64,000 bases of DNA from Pedobacter westerhofensis (GTDB taxonomy: Bacteria; Bacteroidota; Bacteroidia; Sphingobacteriales; Sphingobacteriaceae). Shown here in pieces: positions 9,362-18,215 of this stretch. Made by a program: the position numbers and the translations under genes. The stretch spans positions 248,001 through 312,000 of the forward strand of contig NZ_FXTN01000001.1 of assembly GCF_900182595.1 (NCBI RefSeq), in the 5' to 3' direction. The notes beneath the pieces are model-generated. The model made no database searches and was not told the origin of the DNA. It saw only the letters and a program-made list of their open reading frames with translations. The stretch's first letter is position 1, and each line of letters starts with the position of its first letter.

Positions 9362-9414
9362 TGAATCAATATTTGGTTATTTCTTTTCAAGATATGATAA
9401 AATCTTTAAAATAA

Positions 9415-9488
9415 AAAAAAGAGTATCCTGTCTCGATGCGTTCTGGCGCTTTAGCGGCAGACAGCATTGAAACAGGATACTCTTTTTT
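9415..9488 (-). terminator. Terminator of the sulfate assimilation operon
   Basis: Arms 9415-9431 and 9472-9488 are perfect 17-base complements (core GAGTATCCTGT/ACAGGATACTC) around a 40-base loop. Read on the minus strand it lies about 50 bases after the cysN stop and is followed by a T-rich run. Because A/T runs flank both sides it could work in both directions. Confidence 0.75.
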
Positions 9489-9537
9489 ATTGGAGCGGAA
9501 AAAACTTCAGAGCCTGCCAACAGGCCGTCCGGACGCT

Positions 9538-10791
9538 TTAGCCAGCAACAGCCCTGAACATCAGCGCACCAACCGTAAGGTTAGTCCTGCTGTCAATCAG
9601 TATTGCCGATCCGTTTGCTTTGTTCTCTGAATACAGATCATAAGCCAGTTCATCGGCTGTTTTAATGATCACGCGGCCAATATCATTCAGCTTAAACTCA
9701 TGTGCATCTTCCTTTTCCAGGGTGTTGATATTCACCTTGTATAAAATCTCACGTACCTTACATTTTGTCAGCTTGCTGTTATGCTGTAAAAAATAAGTAA
9801 TGGAATCATCCATCGGCTTGTTGTCCATCCAGCAAAGGTCAGCTTCTATCAGCTGAGAACTCTGCGGCAGGGAAGCCGAATTTACCAGGACATCGCCCCT
9901 GCTGATATCGATATTATCCTTCAGGTGCAAAGTGACCGACATACCCGCGGTTACTTCTTCAGGTGCCTTATCAAAGACCTCAATTTTATCAATTACAGAA
10001 CTGCTGCCTGAGGGCAAAACAGTTACTTTATCATTTATCTTAAACGTTCCGCTCAGGATCCTTCCTGCATAACCTCTGTAATCATGCAGTTCTTCAGTTT
10101 GCGGGCGGATCACCCATTGTACCGGCATCCTGGCATAGTCTGAGGTCTGGTTGCCCGTTACTTCAACGGTTTCAAGAAAATCCAGCAGGCTGGTACCTTT
10201 ATACCAAGGCATGTTCTCAGAAAGGTTCACAATGTTATCACCTTTTAAAGCACTTACCGGAATGAAAGTTACATCATTCAGTTTGAGGTTAGAAGCAAGT
10301 AGATTTTTGTAGGTTTCTGTGATATTGTTGTATACCTCTTCACTATAACCTTCCATATCCATTTTATTGATACAGATCACCACATGGCTGACGCCCAGGA
10401 GCGATACCAGGTAAGAGTGGCGGATAGTTTGCTCTACCACACCATTTCTTGCGTCAATCAGGATGATCGCCAGATTTGCCGTAGAGGCGCCGGTAACCAT
10501 ATTCCGGGTGTATTGAATATGCCCCGGGGTATCAGCAATGATAAACTTGCGCTTGTCCGTCTGGAAATATTTATAGGCAACGTCAATCGTAATCCCCTGC
10601 TCCCTCTCGGCACGCAGCCCGTCGGTTAAAATGGCAAGGTCGATAGACCCATCGTCATTTTTGCGGTTAGAGGTTTGTAAAGCTTCCAGCTGGTCGGCAA
10701 GGATAGAACCCGTATCGTATAATAAGCGCCCGATAAGGGTGCTTTTTCCGTCGTCAACACTTCCTGCAGTAAAAAATTTCAGTATGTTCAT
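9538..10791 (-). CDS. cysN: Sulfate adenylyltransferase, GTPase subunit 1
   Basis: A 417-residue GTPase that drives ATP sulfurylase (CysD) to make adenylylsulfate (APS) from sulfate. The G-domain motifs are all present: P-loop GSVDDGKS (10-17), GITID switch I, DTPGH (87-91) and NKMD (142-145), followed by elongation-factor-like beta-barrel domains. There is no fused APS kinase, which agrees with a pathway that reduces APS directly. Its ATG overlaps the cysD stop codon (TAATG), so the two are translationally coupled. It is the last gene of the operon, and a strong terminator follows. Confidence 0.96.
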   Translation of the reverse strand: MNILKFFTAGSVDDGKSTLIGRLLYDTGSILADQLEALQTSNRKNDDGSIDLAILTDGLRAEREQGITIDVAYKYFQTDKRKFIIADTPGHIQYTRNMVTGASTANLAIILIDARNGVVEQTIRHSYLVSLLGVSHVVICINKMDMEGYSEEVYNNITETYKNLLASNLKLNDVTFIPVSALKGDNIVNLSENMPWYKGTSLLDFLETVEVTGNQTSDYARMPVQWVIRPQTEELHDYRGYAGRILSGTFKINDKVTVLPSGSSSVIDKIEVFDKAPEEVTAGMSVTLHLKDNIDISRGDVLVNSASLPQSSQLIEADLCWMDNKPMDDSITYFLQHNSKLTKCKVREILYKVNINTLEKEDAHEFKLNDIGRVIIKTADELAYDLYSENKANGSAILIDSRTNLTVGALMFRAVAG

Positions 10792-11696
10792 TAAAAGTAT
10801 CCTCCTTTTTTGCGGTCTTCCATAGCTGCTTCCGATACTTTATCGTCAAGGCGGGCACCACGTTCACTTATTTTTGAAGCGCTGATCTCTTCGATAATAT
10901 CGTCAATCTGATCAGCTTCAGATTCAACAGCTGCAGTACAGGTCATGTCGCCCACCGTGCGGAACCTTACCGTACGGTTAGTTACCACATCAGCTTCGTC
11001 CATATTCAGGAAGGGAGATGCAGCCATCAGCTGTCCGTTTCTGGTAATGGTATCCCTTTTATGGGCAAAATAGATTGAAGGAAGATCCATTTTCTCCCTG
11101 CGGATATAGTTCCATACATCGAGCTCAGTCCAGTTACTAATCGGAAAAACCCTCACGTTTTCACCTTTGTGGATCTTGCCATTATAGATATTCCAAAGCT
11201 CAGGCCGCTGGCGTTTAGGGTCCCACTGTCCAAACTCATCCCTTACAGAGAAAATCCGTTCTTTGGCCCTTGCTTTTTCTTCATCTCTTCTGGCACCGCC
11301 GATACAGGCGTCAAAGCCGTGTTTTGCAATGGTATCCAGCAATGTAACGGTTTGCAGGGAGTTCCGGCTTGCATTTTTTCCTTTCTGCTCGATGACCTTG
11401 CCCTCGTCGATCGACTCCTGTACATACCCTACGATCAGTTTCTCGCCAAGGCGTTCAACCATCTGGTCCCTGTAAGTAATCGTTTCTTCAAAGTTGTGAC
11501 CGGTATCGATATGTACCAGCGGGAAAGGGAACTTGCCGGGGCGGAATGCTTTTTCGGCAAGCCTCACCAGGGTAATGGAATCCTTACCGCCAGAAAACAA
11601 CAGCGCCGGCTTCTCAAACTGCCCGGCTACCTCACGCAGAATATGAATTGCTTCTGCTTCTAATTCGTCTAAATAATCTAAGTTATATTTACTCAT
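10791..11696 (-). CDS. cysD: Sulfate adenylyltransferase, subunit 2
   Basis: The catalytic ATP-pyrophosphatase subunit of ATP sulfurylase, 301 residues, usual length. The PP-loop SGGKDS sits at residues 35-40, followed by FPFPLVHIDTGHNF. The ATG at 11696 gives the family's normal N-terminus (MSKYNLDYLDELE). A 39-residue upstream extension is open but overlaps cysH in another frame and is rejected. The gene starts 10 bases after the cysH stop and overlaps cysN by one base. It works with CysN in cytoplasmic sulfate activation. Confidence 0.96.
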   Translation of the reverse strand: MSKYNLDYLDELEAEAIHILREVAGQFEKPALLFSGGKDSITLVRLAEKAFRPGKFPFPLVHIDTGHNFEETITYRDQMVERLGEKLIVGYVQESIDEGKVIEQKGKNASRNSLQTVTLLDTIAKHGFDACIGGARRDEEKARAKERIFSVRDEFGQWDPKRQRPELWNIYNGKIHKGENVRVFPISNWTELDVWNYIRREKMDLPSIYFAHKRDTITRNGQLMAASPFLNMDEADVVTNRTVRFRTVGDMTCTAAVESEADQIDDIIEEISASKISERGARLDDKVSEAAMEDRKKGGYF

Positions 11697-11706
11697 GTGC
11701 TTTACA

Positions 11707-12411
11707 TTATTGTGTGGCATGCAAACCACATTCTTTCTTCGACTGATCTTCCCACCACCATCTGCCTGCCCTGAAATCCTCGCCCGGCTGTACCGCCCTG
11801 GTACATGGCGCACATCCTATGCTTGGAAATCCACGATCATGAAGCGTATTATATACAATATTATTCTTTTTTATATAGGCTTTAACATCCTCCAGCGTCC
11901 ATTCAAATATCGGATGGAATTTAACCAGCTGGTTGCCTTCGTCCCATTCCAGGTTAGACATATCGTGCCGGTTTAGCGACTGATCTGCGCGAATCCCTGT
12001 AACCCATAACTTATTACCGCTGAGCGCCCTTTTTAAAGGAACAATCTTACGGATATGACAGCACTCCTTCCTGTTCTCTACCGATTCATAAAAACTGCTT
12101 GGCCCTTTTTTGGACACCATTGCTTCCAGTGCTTCCACATCCGGGTAATACGCATGGATAGGCTTGTTGTAGTTTTCCAGCGTCCTGTTCCAAACATAGT
12201 AAGTTTCAGGAAATAAGCGGCCTGTTTCCAGCGTAAAAACTTTTACGGAAAGGTCGTTGGCAAATATCATATCAGTGATCACCTGGTCTTCCCAGCCAAA
12301 GCTTGTAGAAAAAGTGATTTGTCCGGGAAATTTCTGCGCAAGGAAACCTATGGCCTCAACAGGGCCCATATCCTTGATCTGCACAGCGATTTCGTCCAGG
12401 TATTCCTTCAT
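11707..12411 (-). CDS. cysH: APS/PAPS reductase (thioredoxin-dependent)
   Basis: A 234-residue cytoplasmic reductase that converts activated sulfate to sulfite. It keeps the PP-loop-like STSFGWED and the C-terminal catalytic ECGLH (227-231). The paired cysteines CC at 117-118 and CAPC at 200-203 are the ligands of a [4Fe-4S] cluster, the hallmark of reductases that use APS. This fits the lack of an APS kinase in the operon, so APS is the likely substrate. Its ATG shares bases with the stop of the upstream fusion gene (TAATG). Confidence 0.94.
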   Translation of the reverse strand: MKEYLDEIAVQIKDMGPVEAIGFLAQKFPGQITFSTSFGWEDQVITDMIFANDLSVKVFTLETGRLFPETYYVWNRTLENYNKPIHAYYPDVEALEAMVSKKGPSSFYESVENRKECCHIRKIVPLKRALSGNKLWVTGIRADQSLNRHDMSNLEWDEGNQLVKFHPIFEWTLEDVKAYIKKNNIVYNTLHDRGFPSIGCAPCTRAVQPGEDFRAGRWWWEDQSKKECGLHATQ

Positions 12412-13910
12412 TATATAACTTTTAAAATAAATAAAACAATGCTTCTGAGGCTCACAAGGATCACGATAATCCCTACAGATACCATAATACTCTTTGCAGA
12501 GATGCGGTTAGAAACCTTAGCTGCAATGGGTGCCGCCAGTGCACTGCCGATCACCAGTCCGGCAACTGCTTCCCAGTGTGCCGATTTTAACATCGTAACA
12601 AAAGTCAGTGAGCTCAGAAGGGCGATAAAAAAGCGTGTAAGTTTCACTGTACCCAGTGAGAACCTCGCATTTCTTCCACCGGCGATCAGGCTCGACAATA
12701 CGATTGAACCCCATCCGCCGCCACCTACAGCATCGATAAAACCACCGCCAAGTCCTAACAATCCAATCTTTTTAATCTTTCCGTCCTTGTGCAGCGGTAC
12801 TGTGCTGAACGCTTTCTTCAGGATCACCCAACCCAGGATCAGCGTGTAAAGCGAAACAAAAGGTTTGGTATAAGAGCTGTAATGTTCCAGTGAGGATAAA
12901 AGATAAGCACCCGAAACGGCACCGATAATTCCCGGAATGATCAGCAGTTTAAAAAGCTTCCAGTTGATGTTTCCCATGCGGTAATGCATCCAGCCGGCGA
13001 TACCGCAGCTCAGCACTTCCGAAAGATGGACGCCCATACTTGCAGAAGCCGGCGGTATGCCCATTGACAAAGAAAATGCCGTAGAGGTTACACCATAAGA
13101 CATGCCTATGGCGCCATCGATCATTGCAAATACAAATCCTCCGAACAGGAACCAGTAGAATATCGGGTTGATCTCAGCAACATAAGCCTGAAACTGAGGC
13201 TCCCTGTTCCAAAAAACGGCAATCAGAATGGCCAGTGAAACCACGATAGTCAGCCAGATCAGCAACCTGAACTTAGGGTACGAGGGCTTGCTGATTTTGG
13301 TTATGGCTTTTGGCGCGGCAGACTGATCTGATTCTACCAGTACAGCGCTTACCTCATTAAGTTTTTTAACCTTCGCACTAAAATCTCCTTCTAAAGTATT
13401 GCGGAATTGACTCATTTGCTGCAGTGTAATATCCAATTCTGCCGGCAGTGCATCATTGAACAGTTCTTTTAATCTTTTAGCAATCGTTGGTGATTTACCG
13501 TTGGTAGAGATTGCAATCTTAAGGTCGCCCTTCTTTACCACTGATCCCAGGTAAAAGTCGCACAGCTCGGGCTTGTCGGCCACGTTTACCAGCAACTTTA
13601 AAGCATGGGCGTCACGTTTGATATCTTCATTTAATATATTATTATTTGTAGCAGCGATCACCAGGTCGGCATGGACAAGGTCTGCGGCTTCATAACTCTT
13701 TTTATTCAGGGTAATGTGGTTCAAGCGTGCTGCCAGTTCGGTCACCCCGTCACATACGACTTCGGCAATGATCGTGATCCTTGCCTGCTCGCTCTGGGCC
13801 AGAACAGCGGTCAGCTTTTCAAGCCCTACCGGGCCGGCACCAATAATTACCGTGTGTAACTGGTTCAGCTTTAAAAAAACAGGAAATAACTGGTTGCCTT
13901 CTGATTCCAC
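12411..13910 (-). CDS. Siroheme synthase (precorrin-2 dehydrogenase-like) fused to a TauE/SafE (TSUP) permease
   Basis: A 499-residue two-part protein. Residues 1-190 are a CysG-N-type NAD-dependent precorrin-2 dehydrogenase/ferrochelatase domain: GAGPVG at 24-29, DLVIAATNN, and the family signature ISTNGKSPTIAKRL around 134-147. A short linker and a first helix (about 215-234) lead into an eight-helix TSUP domain (about 245-499) of the type that exports sulfite or moves sulfur compounds. The frame opens with GTG at 13910, since a stop lies just upstream and no early ATG exists. It sits between SUMT and cysH. The first half would finish siroheme for the sulfite reductase; the second may import sulfate or export excess sulfite. 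Confidence 0.92.
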   Translation of the reverse strand: MESEGNQLFPVFLKLNQLHTVIIGAGPVGLEKLTAVLAQSEQARITIIAEVVCDGVTELAARLNHITLNKKSYEAADLVHADLVIAATNNNILNEDIKRDAHALKLLVNVADKPELCDFYLGSVVKKGDLKIAISTNGKSPTIAKRLKELFNDALPAELDITLQQMSQFRNTLEGDFSAKVKKLNEVSAVLVESDQSAAPKAITKISKPSYPKFRLLIWLTIVVSLAILIAVFWNREPQFQAYVAEINPIFYWFLFGGFVFAMIDGAIGMSYGVTSTAFSLSMGIPPASASMGVHLSEVLSCGIAGWMHYRMGNINWKLFKLLIIPGIIGAVSGAYLLSSLEHYSSYTKPFVSLYTLILGWVILKKAFSTVPLHKDGKIKKIGLLGLGGGFIDAVGGGGWGSIVLSSLIAGGRNARFSLGTVKLTRFFIALLSSLTFVTMLKSAHWEAVAGLVIGSALAAPIAAKVSNRISAKSIMVSVGIIVILVSLRSIVLFILKVI

Positions 13911-13919
13911 GTTCCTAAG

Positions 13920-14711
13920 CTATAACTCTTCTTTAATTGCTGCAAAAAAATCCCTGATGGGCTGAAACTGCGGATGAAGTGAAACTACTTCACCAAATAC
14001 AAGTACTGCAGGAGCAGTGATTTTTTTCTCTTCTACCACTTCAACAATGGTATCTACAATACCTATTGCCAGCTGCTCATGATCTGTAGACCCGCTTTGT
14101 ATCACAGCGACCGGAAGGTTATTTTTATGTTCTGTCTGGTACAGTTTTACAATTTCCTTCAGCTTGCCCAGCCCCATCAGTACTACTACTGTTGCTTTTG
14201 TACGCACAGCTTCATAAAGATCGTTGGAGATTGCCCCGGAGGTGGTAGTACCTGTCACTACCCAGAAGCTTTCACTCAGTCCGCGATGCGTTACCGGGAT
14301 CTGCTGTAAGCCCGGTACGGAGATCGAACTTGATAATCCTGGGATTACCTGCGCGGGAATACTGTAGCTGGCCGCAAAATTCAGCTCCTCATATCCACGC
14401 CCGAACACAAAAGGGTCGCCCCCTTTTAAACGGACCACATGCCCATAGTGAAGGGCATAATCTACCATCAGCTTATTGATTTCTTCCTGCGTTGAAGAAT
14501 GCGCACCGGAACGTTTCCCTACAAATACTTTAATAGATTCCGGAGAAGCATACTCAAGTACCTTTTCGTTGACAAGCGCGTCGTATAAAACCACATCAGC
14601 ATCTTTCAGTGCGTTGGCACCTTTCATCGTAATGAGTTCAGGATCACCCGGACCAGCGCCAACGAGCGTGATCCTGGGTTCTCTTGTCTTTATTTTTGAT
14701 GGCTGTATCAT
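13920..14711 (-). CDS. cobA: Uroporphyrinogen-III C-methyltransferase (SUMT)
   Basis: A 263-residue SAM-dependent methyltransferase that methylates uroporphyrinogen III twice to precorrin-2, the precursor of siroheme. The SAM-binding VGAGPGDPELIT motif is at 17-28 and RLKGGDPFVFGRG at 94-106, both canonical. The start overlaps the sulfite reductase stop by four bases (ATGA). The next gene supplies the dehydrogenase/chelatase half of siroheme synthesis, so the operon makes the cofactor of its own sulfite reductase. A role in B12 synthesis is less likely, as no cob genes are near. Confidence 0.95.
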   Translation of the reverse strand: MIQPSKIKTREPRITLVGAGPGDPELITMKGANALKDADVVLYDALVNEKVLEYASPESIKVFVGKRSGAHSSTQEEINKLMVDYALHYGHVVRLKGGDPFVFGRGYEELNFAASYSIPAQVIPGLSSSISVPGLQQIPVTHRGLSESFWVVTGTTTSGAISNDLYEAVRTKATVVVLMGLGKLKEIVKLYQTEHKNNLPVAVIQSGSTDHEQLAIGIVDTIVEVVEEKKITAPAVLVFGEVVSLHPQFQPIRDFFAAIKEEL

Positions 14712-16801
14712 GAGTTTACCTCAGCGCCCCTTTTCGCTGCCATTGCTTTATAGAATTCAGTTGCCTGGTTCAGATAAGTGATTGCAAAATCCTGCGTTGG
14801 TTCGTTTTTATTGATTTTCAGTACAAATTCATTAAAGGTTTCCGGCAATACTACCTCGCCTGTTTCTACAAAATGGGCATCGAATTCTCTGATGATACCG
14901 ATCTGGGTACTGCTGTTCACACCTTTGTCCAGTAATAAAGCTTTCGCAGTATTTACCATGACACTGTAAGAATGGTAGATTGCATCAGACCATGCACCTC
15001 TTTCGAAAGCTTCTCCCGCCCATTGCAGTTTCTCCTCACCTTCAAGTAAAAGGGTAGCCACAAGGTCGATCACTACACCGGCACATTCACCAACACCGAT
15101 CGCAGTTTCAAAAGTTTCCTCATGTCCCCAGTCAACGTATTCAAAATCCTGTAAGGTCGTAAGGTCTGCAATAGGTTTCAGCATCTGGTAGAAATAATCT
15201 TTTCCTTTCTCATCATAATAATGGTGGAAGCTTTCTTCTTCTGCAGAGTTCGTATTGAAATCGTCAAGGATTGTACGTAAAACAGCGGGCGCGCGTTTTG
15301 TAGGTGTTTTAATCACACGCTCTGCTACCCTGCCTTCGCCATTACCAACTGTTCCGCCACCCAGCATTACCTGCACAGCAGGAACAACCTTGCCATTCGC
15401 TTTCACAGAACTTCCGTGGAAACCGATATGGGCCAATCCATGCTGGCCGCATGAGTTCATACATCCGCTGATCTTGATTTTGATATCCTTATCATAAATC
15501 AGGTCAGGATATTCATCATAAATTACATTTTCGAGCACTACGGCAAGCGACATACTGTTGGAAATACCCAGGTTACAGGTATCTGTTCCAGGGCAGGTGG
15601 TGACATCTGCAATACTGTCAAATCCGGGCACCGCGTAGTTCAGTTCATTCAAATTTGTATACAGCGGAAGCAATGCTTCCTTACGTACAAACTTTAATAA
15701 CAATCCCTGGTTTTGCGTAATACGGATCTCATCAGCTACATACGGGCGGATCGCTTCTACCAGTACCCTGGCGTGATCAGTTCTGATATCGCCTTTCGGG
15801 ATTTTGATGTAGACACCATAAAAACCACTTTGTTTTTGTTCAAAAACATTGGTATCCAGCCATTGCTGATAGTGGTTTGCATCTGCAGGCTGGTTATCGG
15901 TAGCAGCAACAGGAGCCGGGAATTCCGGCAAAGGCACTGTACCTGTATCAATTTTAAACACTTTTGATTTATTGGCAATAACTTCCTCTGCAATCAGTGT
16001 TTTTACTTCTTCCAGTCCCAGTTTTTGTACCAGGTATTTCATTCTCGCCTTATTCCTGTTGGTTCTCTCGCCATGGCGGTCGAACACACGGAGTACGGAC
16101 TCTGTATATGGAATAATCAGGTCTTCGTGAAGAAACTCGTGGGCAACACTGGCCAGGAAAGGCTGTGCACCCAGACCTCCGGCAAACATCACCTTAAAGC
16201 CACGTTCACCCGCTTCGTTGATCTTTGGAATAAAACCAAGATCGTGGATATAGCTGAATGCAGTATCTCTGTCAGTTGAAGAAAAGGAGATCTTGATCTT
16301 CCTCCCCATCTCCTGGCAGATCGGGTTACGCAGGAAATATTTGAATACAGCCTGTGCATATGCCGAGACATCAAAAGGTTCGTCAGGGTTGATTCCCGAG
16401 TCAGGTGATGAGGTTACATTCCTAACGGTATTTCCGCAGGCTTCGCGAAGCGTGATATCGTCACGTTCAAGTTCTGCCCAGAGTTGCGGTGTGCGGTCTA
16501 AACTCACGTAGTGAATCTGGATATCCTGTCTGGTGGTTAAATGCAGGTTTCCACTACCGTATTCGTCAGATACATCTGCAATACGCAGCAACTGCTGAAA
16601 AGTAACTTTTCCAAAGGGCAGTTTAATACGCACCATCTGTACTCCGGGCTGACGCTGGCCATAAACGCCACGCGCAAGCCTTAGGCTACGGAACTTTTCA
16701 TCGTGTATTTTTCCCTCACGAAAGGCACGGATCTTTTGCTCAAGATCTATAATATCTTTTTCTACTATCGGATTTTCAAACTCCGTTCTAAAACTCTGCA
16801 T
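14708..16801 (-). CDS. Sulfite reductase with C-terminal HEPN-like domain
   Basis: A 697-residue siroheme/[4Fe-4S] enzyme that reduces sulfite to sulfide, longer than the usual 550-600 residues. Two ferredoxin-like half-domains and two siroheme-binding domains are recognisable, with LTTRQDIQIH around 88-97. The metal-cluster cysteines follow the C-x5-C / C-x3-C pattern at 403, 409, 447 and 451. The last 150 residues (about 540-690) form a helical HEPN-like tail known from Bacteroidota nitrite/sulfite reductases; its role is unclear. No flavoprotein partner is nearby, so ferredoxin is the likely donor. Nitrite reductase is an alternative by family, but the cys genes argue for sulfite. It is the first gene of the operon. 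Confidence 0.93.
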   Translation of the reverse strand: MQSFRTEFENPIVEKDIIDLEQKIRAFREGKIHDEKFRSLRLARGVYGQRQPGVQMVRIKLPFGKVTFQQLLRIADVSDEYGSGNLHLTTRQDIQIHYVSLDRTPQLWAELERDDITLREACGNTVRNVTSSPDSGINPDEPFDVSAYAQAVFKYFLRNPICQEMGRKIKISFSSTDRDTAFSYIHDLGFIPKINEAGERGFKVMFAGGLGAQPFLASVAHEFLHEDLIIPYTESVLRVFDRHGERTNRNKARMKYLVQKLGLEEVKTLIAEEVIANKSKVFKIDTGTVPLPEFPAPVAATDNQPADANHYQQWLDTNVFEQKQSGFYGVYIKIPKGDIRTDHARVLVEAIRPYVADEIRITQNQGLLLKFVRKEALLPLYTNLNELNYAVPGFDSIADVTTCPGTDTCNLGISNSMSLAVVLENVIYDEYPDLIYDKDIKIKISGCMNSCGQHGLAHIGFHGSSVKANGKVVPAVQVMLGGGTVGNGEGRVAERVIKTPTKRAPAVLRTILDDFNTNSAEEESFHHYYDEKGKDYFYQMLKPIADLTTLQDFEYVDWGHEETFETAIGVGECAGVVIDLVATLLLEGEEKLQWAGEAFERGAWSDAIYHSYSVMVNTAKALLLDKGVNSSTQIGIIREFDAHFVETGEVVLPETFNEFVLKINKNEPTQDFAITYLNQATEFYKAMAAKRGAEVNS

Positions 16802-16834
16802 TTCAATAAATCTTGGTTAGGAAATGTTTTGCTT

Positions 16835-16884
16835 AGAGATGTTGTGACGTCTCTATAGTCCAAATATATACATTCTATATAGAA
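16835..16884 (-). promoter_or_regulatory. Promoter and palindromic candidate operators of the sulfate assimilation operon
   Basis: On the minus strand TATATTTG (16868-16861) matches the Bacteroidota -7 box TAnnTTTG. A perfect 12-base palindrome, TTCTATATAGAA (16873-16884), lies immediately upstream, in the -7/-33 spacer. An imperfect 20-base dyad with arms AGAGATGT and ACGTCTCT (16835-16854, one mismatch) covers the expected transcription start. I saw no good -33 box, which would fit dependence on an activator. No regulator gene for this operon is visible nearby. Confidence 0.55.
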
Positions 16885-17164
16885 ATGGTAGTTATTAGAC
16901 GTAAAAAATGACAAATTTGTTAGATGAAATGTGACAATTGGGTATGTAAAAGGGGCGGTTTTGATAGTGTAGAGGCATTAATTTAGAATTAATCTTGCTA
17001 AGACCACCTGGAAGATGGCTGGAGGATCAACGCAAAAAACCCGGACATCCATCCGGGTTTTTTATATCAACTAAACCTTAACAAGGAAATACTAACCAAA
17101 TATTTACTTGTCACAAAAGTAGATCTGCCATGTTAAGGACAAATTACCACGGTATTATTAAAAA
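16885..17164. other. Intergenic region upstream of the sulfate operon
   Basis: About 280 bases between the operon promoter and the L,D-transpeptidase stop. Apart from the terminator at 17034-17063 I see no gene. The stretch 16950-17033 has some GC-rich structure and ends in that terminator, so a small RNA read rightwards cannot be ruled out, but no matching promoter was recognised. Confidence 0.4.
17034..17063. terminator. Bidirectional terminator hairpin
   Basis: Arms 17034-17045 and 17052-17063 pair perfectly over 12 bases (CCCGGA/TCCGGG core with A/T flanks) around a six-base loop. A-run and T-run on the two sides let it act in both directions. It is about 100 bases downstream of the L,D-transpeptidase gene on the minus strand. 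Confidence 0.75.
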
Positions 17165-17965
17165 TTAAATTTTTGCAGTGACCAGTGAGTCCTTTACATG
17201 CAGGACACTATCCGTATTTACCAGCGCAATATTAGCTGCCAGATGTGCATCAAGATATTTCGACGCATACTTCTGATCATTTCCATTGATAAAAATCACC
17301 GTCTTGCCTTCGATGGTATTGATCACCAGATCTGCAAGCTCCTGGGCAACGGCAGGACAACCCTGGCTGCGGCCCAGTCTTCCCAGCTGGTTGATTGTAC
17401 CCTGGCTCACATACGGCGCACCATGAACAACGATGGATCTTTTACGTGCATTGGCATTGTAGCCTTCGTCCATACCGTCGAGACGTAAGGAACGGCCATG
17501 TTTGCCCCTGTAAACTTCGGCAGTAACATAAAAGCCAAGACTGCTTTCATTAGAATCGTTTACATCAGAAAAACGCGTAGCAAGATCATCGCCACTATGT
17601 GATCCGTGGGCTACCCAGGTATTGAGCAATAACGAGTCACTATTCAGATCAATAATCCAAAGACGTTTCTTTGTACTGTTCTGATCCATGTCTGCAATCG
17701 TAAGAATCGATTTATCAGCAGAGATCTTTCCACTGTTCTTCAGATTATAAAACCCTGTTAAAGCTTTTTCAAAAACTTCAGGTCTCAGCCCCGCCTGTTC
17801 AAGGTGTGCGCCAGTGTATATCCTGCTTACGTGCATGGTGTACAATGAATCTTCGGTAACGATTTTAGCTGGTGCAATAGTATGGTCAGATGGAACCCAG
17901 CTAATGATGGTCAGTGCAAGTGTGCTAAGAATGATCCCTGCTCCGCCTAAAAGGTATTTTCTCAT
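17165..17965 (-). CDS. YkuD-like L,D-transpeptidase family protein
   Basis: A 266-residue exported protein with an N-terminal hydrophobic signal/anchor (about 1-25). The body matches the murein L,D-transpeptidase catalytic-domain family (YkuD_2 type): the histidine-bearing VVHGAPYV stretch is followed by the LGRSQGCPAV motif, whose Cys would be the nucleophile. Such proteins cross-link or modify peptidoglycan in the periplasm. It stands alone; a terminator follows. A second, unrelated-looking L,D-transpeptidase lies at 50413-51957. Confidence 0.85.
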   Translation of the reverse strand: MRKYLLGGAGIILSTLALTIISWVPSDHTIAPAKIVTEDSLYTMHVSRIYTGAHLEQAGLRPEVFEKALTGFYNLKNSGKISADKSILTIADMDQNSTKKRLWIIDLNSDSLLLNTWVAHGSHSGDDLATRFSDVNDSNESSLGFYVTAEVYRGKHGRSLRLDGMDEGYNANARKRSIVVHGAPYVSQGTINQLGRLGRSQGCPAVAQELADLVINTIEGKTVIFINGNDQKYASKYLDAHLAANIALVNTDSVLHVKDSLVTAKI

Positions 17966-18169
17966 AGAATTTGGTTTAAGTGCTATGTTTTGATACGATT
18001 AATTAGGTAGTTTTTTACTTCAGATAAGGTAGTGTTTTGGTCAGGGTTTTTAGATTTTTGTTAAACAAATATACAATAATGTTACAAACAAAAAAAATGT
18101 AATCAATATAATTACGCGAAGATGACGCTGATAAATCCTGTAAATTCAGCTTGAAAAAAGGATTTTGCT

Positions 18170-18177
18170 TAATTTTG
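18170..18177 (+). promoter_or_regulatory. Candidate -7 box for the START-domain gene
   Basis: TAATTTTG matches TAnnTTTG, 38 bases upstream of the ATG at 18216. A TTGA at 18151 could serve as part of a -33 box, with slightly short spacing. Confidence 0.45.
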
Positions 18178-18215
18178 TTGCCCAATTAGATCAATTCTGA
18201 TTCTGTATAAAAATT

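Noticed and set aside
16950-17063. Possible small RNA or riboswitch before the sulfate operon
   Set aside because: It ends in a good terminator, but there is no matching promoter and no known riboswitch core was recognised. The terminator is explained by the transpeptidase gene on the other strand.
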